From: JAXLWB01 sp046328715
GTDB taxonomy: Bacteria; Chloroflexota; Anaerolineae; Caldilineales; Caldilineaceae
DNA: 64,000 bases
Assembly: GCA_046328715.1 (NCBI GenBank)
Contig: JAXLWB010000042.1
Coordinates: 27,491-91,490, forward strand
Reading direction: 5' to 3'
Shown here: one piece after another, positions 45,438-55,112 of the stretch
Layout of the letters: each line of letters starts with the position of its first letter
How positions within the stretch are numbered: the stretch's first letter is position 1
The notes under the pieces: model-generated
The model's database searches: none
What the model saw: only the letters and a program-made list of their open reading frames with translations
What the model was told of the DNA's origin: nothing
Translations under genes and position numbers: made by a program

Positions 45438-45896
45438 ATGGTCAATGATCAAGAAGAACTAACTAAGTATGTGGATGGGGCGGACGGTCTTTGGTGGGTG
45501 CGCGGCGGCGGCAGCGACAATCTGCGTTCATGGAATGGCATCCGCTATAAGACCGGTCTTTCGGGCAAAAACACATCGGCCAAGAATCTTTCGATGAATG
45601 TGGCTACTGTACCACCAGGCGCCATTGCCTATGCCCATATTCATGATGGTTTTGATGTTATGCTCTTTTTGCTGCAAGGCAAAGTCCGTCACGAATATGG
45701 CCCGAATTTAGAGTATGCCGTAGAACATGAGGCTGGCGACTTTATCTTTATTGAGCCAGGCGTGCCCCACGAGGTCTTTAACATCGGTGAGGAAAACGTG
45801 GTGGCAGTCGTTGCCCGTTCCGCTGCCGATGAATGGGACAAGATTGTCAACTTCCCCTCCAAGCACCGCAAGGCAGCCACAGGCAGCGAACTGTAA
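45438..45896 (+). CDS. cupin-domain protein
   Basis: A 152-residue single cupin. Motif 1 A-Y-A-H-I-H-D-G-F-D near residue 62-71, motif 2 P-G-V-P-H-E-V-F-N near 107. The two His of motif 1 and the His in motif 2 can hold a metal ion. The activity (isomerase, dioxygenase, binding) is not known; position after kynU and an AsnC-domain gene hints at aromatic catabolism. ATG 45438 after CAGGAG. Confidence 0.8.
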   Translation: MVNDQEELTKYVDGADGLWWVRGGGSDNLRSWNGIRYKTGLSGKNTSAKNLSMNVATVPPGAIAYAHIHDGFDVMLFLLQGKVRHEYGPNLEYAVEHEAGDFIFIEPGVPHEVFNIGEENVVAVVARSAADEWDKIVNFPSKHRKAATGSEL

Positions 45897-46096
45897 AAAG
45901 ACAAGATGACCAGATGACAAAGGCGCAACTCAAATTAGCGGAAGACATGACATTCAGAACTCCGCACGTTAGTAAGGGGATGGATTTCCCTTACTAACGT
46001 GTGGGGTTCTGAAACTTATCCCCCATCTTGAGATGTACCCGGATGACAAGATGAAAGTAATACAAGCTTTCATCTTGTCATCCTTCATCCTGTCAA
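45897..46096. repeat. word hairpin W14 with a nested hairpin
   Basis: Outer words acaagatgaccagatgac at left and catcttgtcatccttcatcc at right (gacaagatg family). Between them lies a separate inverted repeat 45955-46011, CAGAAC-tCCgCACGTTAGTAAGGG and its complement, with a 9-base loop, which looks like a second element inserted in the loop. Confidence 0.75.
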
Positions 46097-46100
46097 GAAA

Positions 46101-49100
46101 CTACTTCACCACCAACGGCAGATAGACATTCCCCTCACCTTCTTGAGGTTCGTCGATTGCCGTTTGCAATGCGGGCGGACCAGCGACCAACGGTGTCGAT
46201 GGCTCATCGGCAGATATCTCTGTTGCGTTACTAGCAGCAACCGAAGCAACCTCATCCGCTGTGCCAGGCGTCAAACTGATCGTGAAACGACTGTTCTTAA
46301 TCGCAGAAATCTCGACTTGCAGACGTCCCGGTGACGCAGGACAATCTCCTGGCAAAGCGATGGTCTCGTCGGCATCTCCACTGTTGTCGGTAAACCCACA
46401 GAGCGCAGCATTTGGATTGGTAAAGTCATCAAAGACTGCAATGTCTACATTTCCATACTCTACATCTGCCTTCAATGTGAAGTTCTGCCCCGCAGGTACC
46501 GGAATGCGCAGAATCAACACATCGTTGCGGTGGAGATTGATCGGATCACCGCTGATAAAGCTGACCACATCAAAGGCGGGCGTGCGCGAGATGTTACCGC
46601 TGTTGTCACGTACCCAGACAAAGGCATAGACAACTCCTTGCGTAGGATCAATCTGCTTGTTCACGATGAAGGTATCGGTTGTGCCGTTCTCGGGCGCAGG
46701 AAGCGGCGTAAAGGTGCAAGACAACTCGACCCAACGGCGATTGACTGCGTCATACTTGTAGCCCACCAGACAGTAATCTTTCACCGTGCCTGGCGCTGTG
46801 TCGCTCGCCACAATCTTGACCTTGACGTTACGCGTGGTAACGAATGGATCGTTATCATTGAACGGATCGTCATCGCTGATGCGCAGGCTTGTCACCACCG
46901 GCGGTGTCGTGTCACCAGTGACAGCACGTGTGCGCACCCGTCGACTCTGTTCGTTGTTGCCTTCTCGATCTTCCGGGATTACATTTTCCGGATCGACGGA
47001 GACAGTGATCCGCACAATCGTTGGTGCATCGGTCGGTACATTCCAGGTGGCGGTCACCGTTGCCTGACCAAAGTCCTGTTTGAAGGCCGTGATCGGCAGA
47101 TCGACATCCACCGCAGGCAAACCACTGTTAGTCTCAAAACGCACGGGGATTGCAGTTAAGCCTAGTTCGTTTGCCACATTAATCAGATCAGCTCGTCCTC
47201 CAAAGAGTTGCACATTGGCCCCGATCACCACTTGTGCTCCACGATTGACGACGGGAGGATCGACAAAGATGTCATGGCTGTACAGCCGCAGGTCGAAGGG
47301 TGACTTTGTATCAGCATCTAGCGATTGCAGGAAGGCAACCACCTTGGCTTGATTGGCTGCGCTGCTCAATGGATCAGACTGCCCTGAATTTAAGCCCTTG
47401 GCCCGATGATTTGCATCACTTAGCACACAGGCCAACGATTCGCAAGCACCATTGTGATAGTAAGGCTGGACGTGCCAGATGCCAAGTAGCGAGGGCGGAT
47501 TGAAGCCATTGCCCTTGCCATCGTTGTTGTGATCCTTGCCGAGCGCCAGCAAGCCAACTTCGTTGACCTCTGTACCGCCGATATTGTTGCCGATGGGGTT
47601 GGCAGGTGTGCCTAATCCAAAGGAGAGAATATCGTTGAGAAAGCGTGGCAGGAATTGCGCTTGCACGGCAGTGGTAATTCCCACTTCGGTAGCAATGTCA
47701 GCAGCCGCTGGCGGCGAGACGAAGTCTTTGAAGCTGGAACTCCACTTGGAGCTGCCATGACACTTCTGACAGCCCGCCTGGAAGAAGAGCTTGCGCCCAT
47801 CGTTGATGGTGGTTGAGTTCAGTGCGCCGTTGTTAGCAGCGGTGTTACCACTCATCTCATTTTGGGTTAGCAGGCCGTTGGGCGTGCGAACCGAGAAGCG
47901 CACCCACTCCTTCATTGCATCCAACGCTGGCCAAGCTGTATTGCTACCAGGCAAAGCCACTGTAAGTTGTGGACGTCCGGCATTGGGCTTTACAAAAGCA
48001 TTGACCACAGCAGGTGCAGCATTGATGTCACCAGTGTCACTGATGATCAAGCCATGATTTGGATCGAGCACTGGCGGCGGACCGGCGCTAATGTTGCCCG
48101 GACCAGAGACATTACGGATATTGATCTCAAAATCTTGCACCTCGTCAAAGATGGCAGAATAGTTGAGCATCCGCTGATCATCTGGATTGTGGGGCGACCA
48201 GGTGCCGTTGAGTGGAACTGATTTACGTGGTCCAGTGGCAAAGGCCCAGATGTTGCCGTCGGTCAAGCCTGCAAAGTGACAACTGGCACAGTTTTGCCAA
48301 CCCTCACTGGAAAGCCGCTCCGACTTACCCCCATTGAAGAGACCACGGGACGAAAAGAAGACCTCTTTGCCCACCAATAGTTGCTCATCCTGCGAACCAG
48401 CAAAGGGTAGGGCACTGGTTTCCACTACCTGCGTCACGCTATCACTCGACAAGTCAACCACGGAGAGGTTGCGCGAGATGTAGTTCATCACATAGGCTTT
48501 GCTGCCGCGGATGACGATGCCCAACGGATTCTTGCCAGCCTTGCGTCCCTGCGTGGCAGGATTCGCCGGATCGTTGAGGTCGATGTAGCGCGTGGTACTG
48601 ACGCCATTCGTGAAGTCAAGTTTACCGCTGGCATCGACATTGAGCTTAACCAAAAGATCACTACCTGAAGAGGCTACATAGGCGTTGCCTGTTCCATTTT
48701 GGTTGGTAAAGGCAATTGCCCAGGGATTGGCAAAGAAGAGCTTCTTCTTGCCACTCTCCGGAACACGAGCACCAAGATGGGTATTGATCCCTTTGCTGGC
48801 GCTTGCATCGATGGGCGCACCTAGACCCGCATTGTCGATTACGTTGACAAACGCCTGCGTATCAACATTGAACTTGAGCGGTCCCGAGGGCGAAGCAGCA
48901 ATATTAGGCAGATAAGCCTGATTGCCACGAATCACAATGCTTTGCATCTGATTCGGGTAAGCTGAGGTTGCGTCGGGGACGCCGTCTTTGTCCTTGTCAA
49001 TCTTGAAGCCGGTGTCGAGTGCGCCTAAGCTCACCACAGACCCAAAGGTAAGTGGTTGATTGACGCTGGCAGGAATGTTCAGTTGGCAGACCACCCCTTC

Positions 49101-49811
49101 CTTGCCCAAATCATCCGCCTGCTTGCCACCGGGTTTGGTGAAGGAAAGAAAGCGGGTAACAAAGAGCCGGCTGCCATCCTGAGTGACAGCCAGGCCGCGC
49201 GGCTGAAAGTGACGGCTACGATCCGGATCATTACATTGACTATCCCCAATGTTGAAATTGGTGACAACACTGCGTGTTGCCGTGTCAATGACTGAGATGG
49301 TGTCCTGTCCACTATTGGCGACAAAGACGCGCTTTCCATCGGGTGAGGCGACGACATCCCAAGGCTCAGAACCTGTGATCAGCGTCTTTTCAACTGTACC
49401 TAAGACGCTACTGGCACTGCTGTTGCTGACTTGGATGACGGTTACGCTATTGCCTGCCGGGTTGGCAACATAGACATTGTAACTATTCGGGCTGGCATCC
49501 GTGTCGATGGCAATACTTTGCGGCTCATCACCCACAGAAAACTGTTTGACCACGCTTGGCGAGCTATCCAAGTTGCCGATGACAGTTACTTTGTCATCAT
49601 CGGGATTGACAACCCAGAGCAAATTCTTATTGGCATCCAAGGCAAGTGGGCTTGAGTAGGTGGGTTGATCAAAAGCAAGTGGTGCGTCAAGCGTCTGTGA
49701 GCTATCTTCTTGTGCCCACAGCGTTGACCCAATACCCAACGCTAACGCCAAAAACAGCGTGCCGAATGTGGCAACGCTGACTGGGCGAAGGTTGAATTTT
49801 GGTTGTTGCAT
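46101..49811 (-). CDS. secreted di-haem c protein with YVTN beta-propeller and CARDB domain
   Basis: 1236 residues. Signal peptide (residues 1-34; cleavage near L-W-A-Q). Residues about 40-480 contain YVTN-type propeller repeats (W-V-V-N-P-D-D-D-K-V-T-V-I, Y-V-A-N-P-A-G-N-S-V, F-V-A-N-S-G-Q-D-T). Then a cytochrome c peroxidase/MauG-like region with two haem-binding motifs, C-A-S-C-H-F (about 515) and C-Q-K-C-H-G (about 690). A CARDB-like Ig domain (about 880-1010) and further beta domains follow. It ends in V-Y-L-P-L-V-V-K. ATG 49811 after AAGGAGGATCT. Divergent from the cytochrome lipoprotein gene, so a shared extracellular electron or haem-peroxide pathway is plausible. Confidence 0.82.
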   Translation of the reverse strand: MQQPKFNLRPVSVATFGTLFLALALGIGSTLWAQEDSSQTLDAPLAFDQPTYSSPLALDANKNLLWVVNPDDDKVTVIGNLDSSPSVVKQFSVGDEPQSIAIDTDASPNSYNVYVANPAGNSVTVIQVSNSSASSVLGTVEKTLITGSEPWDVVASPDGKRVFVANSGQDTISVIDTATRSVVTNFNIGDSQCNDPDRSRHFQPRGLAVTQDGSRLFVTRFLSFTKPGGKQADDLGKEGVVCQLNIPASVNQPLTFGSVVSLGALDTGFKIDKDKDGVPDATSAYPNQMQSIVIRGNQAYLPNIAASPSGPLKFNVDTQAFVNVIDNAGLGAPIDASASKGINTHLGARVPESGKKKLFFANPWAIAFTNQNGTGNAYVASSGSDLLVKLNVDASGKLDFTNGVSTTRYIDLNDPANPATQGRKAGKNPLGIVIRGSKAYVMNYISRNLSVVDLSSDSVTQVVETSALPFAGSQDEQLLVGKEVFFSSRGLFNGGKSERLSSEGWQNCASCHFAGLTDGNIWAFATGPRKSVPLNGTWSPHNPDDQRMLNYSAIFDEVQDFEINIRNVSGPGNISAGPPPVLDPNHGLIISDTGDINAAPAVVNAFVKPNAGRPQLTVALPGSNTAWPALDAMKEWVRFSVRTPNGLLTQNEMSGNTAANNGALNSTTINDGRKLFFQAGCQKCHGSSKWSSSFKDFVSPPAAADIATEVGITTAVQAQFLPRFLNDILSFGLGTPANPIGNNIGGTEVNEVGLLALGKDHNNDGKGNGFNPPSLLGIWHVQPYYHNGACESLACVLSDANHRAKGLNSGQSDPLSSAANQAKVVAFLQSLDADTKSPFDLRLYSHDIFVDPPVVNRGAQVVIGANVQLFGGRADLINVANELGLTAIPVRFETNSGLPAVDVDLPITAFKQDFGQATVTATWNVPTDAPTIVRITVSVDPENVIPEDREGNNEQSRRVRTRAVTGDTTPPVVTSLRISDDDPFNDNDPFVTTRNVKVKIVASDTAPGTVKDYCLVGYKYDAVNRRWVELSCTFTPLPAPENGTTDTFIVNKQIDPTQGVVYAFVWVRDNSGNISRTPAFDVVSFISGDPINLHRNDVLILRIPVPAGQNFTLKADVEYGNVDIAVFDDFTNPNAALCGFTDNSGDADETIALPGDCPASPGRLQVEISAIKNSRFTISLTPGTADEVASVAASNATEISADEPSTPLVAGPPALQTAIDEPQEGEGNVYLPLVVK

Positions 49812-50515
49812 AGATCCTCCTTGTGAAGACTAAAACAAAAGGGTGTGGATAGAGTTTGGTAAATCGATTTTTGGTAAAGCTAGCCGGGCACTGACTGAAT
49901 TCCTGTACATTGCAGATGTAGCGGACGTCCGATAAGTTAGTAATGTCAGTGTGTTCTATGTCATACCGCTATGCTAACGGACGAACGTAGCGAAAGCGTA
50001 GCGGAGTCGCTACGGTTCTCCCTAAACCCATGTACAAATTGAAACTCCGAGTTCATGTCAGTCGGGTGCCATCAGATTCTGGTCAGTGCCCGGCAACCTT
50101 GCTGCCAATGGCGCCTCATTTGGAGCGGGTGAAATCGGTCATCCCCTCTCTGTTCTTCGAAAACGAATTCGCTCATCATTCACCTCCTTTGCAACAAAAG
50201 TGATTCAAGCGCACGAGGAAGCTGGTGCGTAAGAAGAGGATAACGATTGGGGCGTTTCAAGGACGTTTGAAGAGCGTTTGCTGCGTTGTAGGCATCAATC
50301 TAGCCGGGCGGTCGATTTTTCGGATTGCAACAATTAAGATTGTCAAAAATATAATATATCATCTATGGTTTTCCTACAACCTGGTTAAAAGCTCCTTGAA
50401 TGGCCTCTCACAGTCAAGAAAGACAAAAGCAAAGCGGGTCTGATATTGACACTTCGTCAGTTGCAGTGCAAAATGTGCGGACGATTGTGAATAAATGCAC
50501 AGAAGGGGATTAATC
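49812..50515. other. intergenic region between divergent cytochrome genes
   Basis: About 700 bases without a gene. It contains an inverted-repeat-bounded segment (49883-50094) and a small hairpin GTAGCG-gag-CGCTAC-type near 49995-50025. Nothing recognised as a riboswitch or tRNA. Confidence 0.5.
49883..50094. repeat. 212-bp segment with 13-bp terminal inverted repeats
   Basis: GCCGGGCACTGAC at 49883-49895 and its exact complement GTCAGTGCCCGGC at 50082-50094. No open frame inside. MITE-like or regulatory. Confidence 0.5.
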
Positions 50516-51460
50516 ATGCATATTTTTAGAAGAAACTCACACATTTTCTTATGTGTGCTTGGAGGGCTGCTTGTACTAGCGGCTTGTGGTCGATCGCGCG
50601 TGGATGAGAGTTCGTTACCGACACCGATTCCCGCGTTAAGTGTTGAGCAAATTGCTGCACCTGCTACGGCTACAGCCGAACCTGTTGCACAGGCGACTGC
50701 CACCACAGCACCCACCGAAGCGGCCACTGCCACCTCTACGGAAGAGCCGACTGTCGCTCCAACCGAAGCGATCAGCGAAACCGCCACTGTCACTAGCAGC
50801 GAAGTACAGCCTGCTTCCCCCATTGCGACACCAACCTTGGAAGCAACCCTTGAATCGACCGTTACCTCCACCGCAACAGTGAGTGCGCCTGAAGCACCAA
50901 CTGCCACGCTAGAGCTCACGCCGACTGTTACGGTAGCGTTGACCTCTACTACGACTATTGAAACAACGCCAGCCGTAACGGAAACGATTACTGCCTCCTC
51001 GACGCTTGTTACCACCGCCACCGTGCCGATCACTTCGGTGCAGCCGATTACGATCGAGGGCACGCTCACCCCATCGACTACAACCACAGCAACCTCCACA
51101 ACTACCTCAACCAGTGGGGAAGGTGGGATATTGCCAGCCGGATTCCTTGACAAAGTTGCCAGCGGTGATCCAGCCAATGGTCAACTTCTGACCCAAAAGA
51201 ACGCCTGTATTGGCTGTCACTCTCTAGAAAAAGATGTAAAATTGGTTGGTCCCAGTTGGTACGGAGTTGCTGATCGGGCTGCTACACGGGTTCCAGGGCA
51301 GAGTGCGGAGGAGTATCTCTACACGAGCATTACCCTTCCCAACGCCTATGTGGTGGAAGGATACCAACCTGGATTAATGTTGCAAACCTATCGCCAGACC
51401 TTGAGCGATCAAGATCTAGCCGACATTATTGCTTTCCTGTTGACCTTGAAGGAGAAATGA
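50516..51460 (+). CDS. cytochrome c lipoprotein with long Thr/Ala/Pro linker
   Basis: 314 residues. Signal peptide with lipobox L-V-L-A-A-C (Cys near 22), a low-complexity linker of about 175 residues rich in Thr, Ala, Glu, Pro and Val, and a C-terminal cytochrome c domain with haem motif C-I-G-C-H-S (about 235) and axial Met candidate in Y-Q-P-G-L-M-L-Q-T. The linker probably spans the envelope. ATG 50516 with AAGGGGA before it. Divergent from the beta-propeller di-haem gene. Confidence 0.85.
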   Translation: MHIFRRNSHIFLCVLGGLLVLAACGRSRVDESSLPTPIPALSVEQIAAPATATAEPVAQATATTAPTEAATATSTEEPTVAPTEAISETATVTSSEVQPASPIATPTLEATLESTVTSTATVSAPEAPTATLELTPTVTVALTSTTTIETTPAVTETITASSTLVTTATVPITSVQPITIEGTLTPSTTTTATSTTTSTSGEGGILPAGFLDKVASGDPANGQLLTQKNACIGCHSLEKDVKLVGPSWYGVADRAATRVPGQSAEEYLYTSITLPNAYVVEGYQPGLMLQTYRQTLSDQDLADIIAFLLTLKEK

Positions 51461-51580
51461 GATGTGATGCGTGATGCGTGAATTGGATACGATCTTCATT
51501 CTGAACGTCTGCGTTGTTGAGTGGAGAGGGAAGACAATTCACGCGTCAGGTTTCACGCATTACACTTCACGTTTCACAAT
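51461..51580. repeat. word hairpin W15 (gtgatgcgtga words)
   Basis: Left arm gatgtgatgcgtgatgcgtg, right arm ttcacgcgtcaggtttcacg and cacttcacgtttcac. Follows the cytochrome gene directly. Words shared with W12. Confidence 0.8.
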
Positions 51581-51652
51581 CTTTTGAATTGCAGTCAGCC
51601 TTTGTTAAAATAGATGTCATTCAAGTGATTTTTTTCAGTGGAGTATTCTGCT

Positions 51653-51940
51653 ATGAAAGCAACATTGACCATGCAGGGCCAGAAGGATCCGGTCGCTGTT
51701 TTGGATGAGGTGAATGTCATCGCCTTTAATGATAATCACAAACGCAGCCCGACACGTGTTACCTATAAAAGTAAGACACTAAATGCAAGCAAGGTGATGA
51801 CCGAGTTGAGCCGCGATAATCGCTTTACGCTGACGTTAGAAGATGGGCGCAGCGGCGGTGTCATTTTGCAGCATTCCAGTCTCGATTCACATGGCAATTT
51901 CGTAGGTGTCCTCCGTGTGATCGACGGCATCACAGGTTGA
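51653..51940 (+). CDS. 95-residue conserved-looking protein
   Basis: Begins M-K-A-T-L-T-M-Q-G-Q-K-D-P-V. A predicted all-beta soluble protein, no known family. ATG at 51653 with GGAG 9 bases before; ends just before a clear terminator, which supports a real gene. Confidence 0.65.
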   Translation: MKATLTMQGQKDPVAVLDEVNVIAFNDNHKRSPTRVTYKSKTLNASKVMTELSRDNRFTLTLEDGRSGGVILQHSSLDSHGNFVGVLRVIDGITG

Positions 51941-51974
51941 GTGAACTTTTTGGTGAGTCAGTACGTCTATAGAA

Positions 51975-52006
51975 ATGCCAGCCGGATTTCTGGCTGGCAT
52001 TTTTTG
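51975..52006 (+). terminator. rho-independent terminator
   Basis: Stem ATGCCAGCC / GGCTGGCAT with an 8-base loop (ggatttct) followed by a run of six T (52000-52005). Terminates the 95-residue protein gene. Confidence 0.88.
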
Positions 52007-52130
52007 TTTCTAACAGGACTTTCACAATATGTCATTTCAACGAGGGCTTTTTCGAGAGAAATCTTGTATTTCTCCGTCTTGGATAAGTCCGATTTAAATG
52101 ACTATCAACCTTTGTTCGATTGAATATTTC

Positions 52131-52643
52131 ATGACAGAAACTACTTTTCCACCTCCTCCACCTACACGCTCAGCACGCAGACGACCACCCTCTTATTTCT
52201 GGGTAGGCTTTGCGATTGGCTTTGCGCTGCTAGCCTTGGCGGGCTGTGGCGGATTGGCAATGGCACTGGGATTAACTGACCTTAGTTTGGCTGAGTTGCA
52301 AGGCGTGGGTGCGGCGTGGACACCCCCAACCTTGACCACACCTGCGCCCGCAGACCAAGGAGTAGCAGCAGCTTCGGCAGAAACCACAACGAAAGGTGCG
52401 TTCCAGCCCGGCGATATTGTGCGCAACATCACCAACAGCCGAGTCAACATTCGTATGACACCAGGACACTTGGGCAAACCCGCTGGTGATATCATTTCTC
52501 AAATTGACCCGGGAGCCTCGATTAAGATTCTGGGCGAGCCAACCCTCCAGGACAATCTTACCTGGTGGCATGTGAATGTGAATGGTCTCGATGGATGGGT
52601 AGCTGAAGCTACAGCCAGTGGCGTACAAATTCTGGCGAAATGA
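52131..52643 (+). CDS. membrane-anchored bacterial SH3-domain protein
   Basis: 170 residues: Pro-rich short cytoplasmic tail, one hydrophobic helix (about 22-50), a Pro/Thr/Ala linker, and a C-terminal SH3b domain (R-V-N-I-R near 103, W-W-H-V-N-V-N-G-L-D-G-W-V near 144). SH3b domains often bind peptidoglycan peptides. ATG 52131. It ends 45 bases before the helicase start. Confidence 0.78.
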   Translation: MTETTFPPPPPTRSARRRPPSYFWVGFAIGFALLALAGCGGLAMALGLTDLSLAELQGVGAAWTPPTLTTPAPADQGVAAASAETTTKGAFQPGDIVRNITNSRVNIRMTPGHLGKPAGDIISQIDPGASIKILGEPTLQDNLTWWHVNVNGLDGWVAEATASGVQILAK

Positions 52644-52676
52644 GGTGGGCTTACGCACTTGTTGCGGGAATTTTGG

Positions 52677-52682
52677 TATACT
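52677..52682 (+). promoter_or_regulatory. -10 box TATACT next to the helicase start
   Basis: TATACT six bases before the ATG at 52689, which would give a leaderless transcript. No convincing -35. Confidence 0.35.
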
Positions 52683-52688
52683 TGTTCT

Positions 52689-55112
52689 ATGACCGAACCA
52701 CATGTGCCGGTTGCAAACCAAATGAATATGGATATCAAAACTTCCTCAATCGCCTCTAACTCTGAACAACAAGCTGTAAAAACCTTTGTCCCGCGTCCCG
52801 CCCAAGCCCGCATCCTTGAATATAGCGAAGGTCCGATGGGGATCAGCGCTGTTCCTGGCAGCGGCAAGACCTTTACGCTCAGTTTGTTGGCCGCCAAGTT
52901 GGTGGAGCGCTTGGCGAGTGAAGGCCAAATGGACGATCGCGAAGTGTTGGTCGTCACCTTCACGAACAGTGCAGTCGCCAACTTCCGTAGTCGAATTGGC
53001 AATTTTTTGCGCCAGGGGCGAGGCTTGCTGCCCGGAGTCGGCTACCGAGTGCGCACGTTGCATGGGTTGGCCCACGACATTGTACGTGAACGACCCGGGC
53101 TCATCGGGCTGAGTGAAGACTTTGACATCATCGATGAACGCACCGCCGCCGATATCAAGCGTGAATCAGTTCTGGCCTACCTGCGTCAGAACCCCGATGC
53201 GCTGAGCAATTTCATCGAGCCTGATTACCTGCGTAACTTCCGCAACATTGAAAAATATGTGATTGAAGACGCCATCGATATTGCCAATACGGTAATTCGA
53301 GAAGCTAAAGAACTGCGTGTCGAACCGTTCCAGCTTCAAGCTCGACTGCGCACCATTCGTGGTACCTGGCCGTTGCTTGAGTTTGGGCTGCATGTCTACG
53401 CCGACTATCAGCGCAGCCTCTTTACCCGAGGTGCCGTGGACTTTGATGATTTGATTGTCCTCGCCTTACGTGCACTCGAAGCCGATGAGAATTTCTTAAC
53501 TCGATTGCAAATTCGTTGGCCTTATGTACTCGAAGATGAGGCACAGGATTCGAGCTTGCTGCAAGAGATGATGTTGCGCAAGCTGACAGCAGCACGCGGC
53601 AATTGGGTGCGCGTGGGCGATCCCAACCAAGCGATTAACACGACCTTTACCAGCGCCGATACTCGATTTTTGCAGGCCTTCATGGCCGAACACGCCGAAC
53701 AAGCACGCGATTTGCCCAATTCGGGGCGTTCTGCCCTGCCGATCATTGATCTGGCGAACTACCTGATCCGCTGGTCGCCCAATCTCAACTCAGCGTTTCA
53801 ACGGGAACCCGGTTTGGCGCTGGTTGAGCCTCAGATCGAGCCCACGCCATTGGGCGATCCGCAGCCAAATCCACCCGCTGGCAATCCACCCATCTATGTG
53901 TTTGAAAAGGCCCTTGCTCCCGACGAGGAGGTAAAAACGGTTGTCACCAGCCTGCAACGTTGGGTGGTGCAGAATCCCGACAAGACAGTGGCCGTACTTG
54001 CTCCGGAAAATATGCACGGCTTCCGTGTGACCGAAGCACTTGATGCAGCAGGAATTCTGTTCGATGACAGCCTGCTGCGTTCGGACAGTGCCACGCGTGC
54101 TGGGGCGCAAGCATTGGCAACGGTGATCAACTACATCAGCCAACCCCAGGTGGCGACGTTTTTGCAAGCGGTATGGGAAGAAGTCTGGTGGCCACGCAAG
54201 GGGGCAGCCTTTACCCCACAGGCCGAAGGTACAGAAGCAGCAGAAGGAGATCCGTTTAAGATTCGAAACAGCCGTGTCCCCAGTCGCAAGCTGGTTTTGC
54301 CAGAGCCGATCAAGACCTTTGGCAAGGCGCTGAGCAAATTGCGCGAGCCAGAGACCTTTCTCTTTCCCGCGGGGAATGATTGGCTGGATTCGGTCAACTG
54401 GCTGGATTCAGTCGATGGGATGCGGCCACAGGTTGAGGCATTTCGCAACGATCTGCAACGCTGGACGCGCGCAGTAATCCTGCCGATTGACGAGCTCTTG
54501 TTGACCCTGGGCAACGATCTTTTCAATGAACCAGCCGATTTGGCCTTGACTCATCACTTGGCGGTATTGCTGGCCAAATTGCAGGACGAAAATCCCAACT
54601 GGCGGCTGCCTGAGTTGGCAGGCGAGTTGGATAACATTGCCCAGAACAAGCGACGCATCCTCAACTTCAGCGATGATGGCGGCGGCTACGAGCCAAAGCC
54701 TGGCATCGTGACCGTTGCCACCATGCACGCCGCCAAGGGATTGGAGTGGGATCGAGTTTATCTGTTGGCGGTCAACAACTTTGGTTTTCCTAGCGGCAAT
54801 GACGGCGATAAGTACCGTAGCGAACGCTGGTATGTACGAGAAAATCTAAATCTGGTTGCCGAAGCCCAAGCACAGGTCCGGCAATTGCAGATGGGCAACT
54901 TGGATGACTACCAGCCCGGTCGGGCGAGCCAGGAAGCACGCGTTAGTCTGGCAGCAGAACGGCTACGTTTGCTCTATGTCGGCATCACCCGTGCGCGACG
55001 CGAGCTCATTATCACCTATAACACAGGTCGCCAAGCAGAACGCGATCCCAATCGTCCAGCCTTGGCCTTTGAGGCATTGCTTCGCTATTCTACCCAAACA
55101 ACAAAAGGCTAA
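52689..55112 (+). CDS. UvrD/PcrA-type superfamily I helicase
   Basis: 807 residues. Walker A A-V-P-G-S-G-K-T near 50, motif II E-D-E-A-Q-D-S near 283, G-D-P-N-Q-A near 312, motif V-like T-M-H-A-A-K-G-L-E-W-D near 680, motif VI Y-V-G-I-T-R-A-R-R-E-L near 763. It unwinds DNA in 3'-5' direction in the family. Compared with UvrD it has diverged inner regions (L-P-N-S-G-R-S-A-L motif). The ATG at 52689 is taken. Confidence 0.88.
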   Translation: MTEPHVPVANQMNMDIKTSSIASNSEQQAVKTFVPRPAQARILEYSEGPMGISAVPGSGKTFTLSLLAAKLVERLASEGQMDDREVLVVTFTNSAVANFRSRIGNFLRQGRGLLPGVGYRVRTLHGLAHDIVRERPGLIGLSEDFDIIDERTAADIKRESVLAYLRQNPDALSNFIEPDYLRNFRNIEKYVIEDAIDIANTVIREAKELRVEPFQLQARLRTIRGTWPLLEFGLHVYADYQRSLFTRGAVDFDDLIVLALRALEADENFLTRLQIRWPYVLEDEAQDSSLLQEMMLRKLTAARGNWVRVGDPNQAINTTFTSADTRFLQAFMAEHAEQARDLPNSGRSALPIIDLANYLIRWSPNLNSAFQREPGLALVEPQIEPTPLGDPQPNPPAGNPPIYVFEKALAPDEEVKTVVTSLQRWVVQNPDKTVAVLAPENMHGFRVTEALDAAGILFDDSLLRSDSATRAGAQALATVINYISQPQVATFLQAVWEEVWWPRKGAAFTPQAEGTEAAEGDPFKIRNSRVPSRKLVLPEPIKTFGKALSKLREPETFLFPAGNDWLDSVNWLDSVDGMRPQVEAFRNDLQRWTRAVILPIDELLLTLGNDLFNEPADLALTHHLAVLLAKLQDENPNWRLPELAGELDNIAQNKRRILNFSDDGGGYEPKPGIVTVATMHAAKGLEWDRVYLLAVNNFGFPSGNDGDKYRSERWYVRENLNLVAEAQAQVRQLQMGNLDDYQPGRASQEARVSLAAERLRLLYVGITRARRELIITYNTGRQAERDPNRPALAFEALLRYSTQTTKG

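Noticed and set aside
49895..50200. Possible riboswitch upstream of the beta-propeller gene
   Set aside because: Hairpins exist (near 49995-50025) but no match to a known aptamer core could be made by eye.
50374..51177. A 267-codon minus-strand frame rich in Val, Ser and Gly
   Set aside because: It is the antisense of the Thr/Ala/Pro linker of the cytochrome lipoprotein; low complexity explains the open frame.
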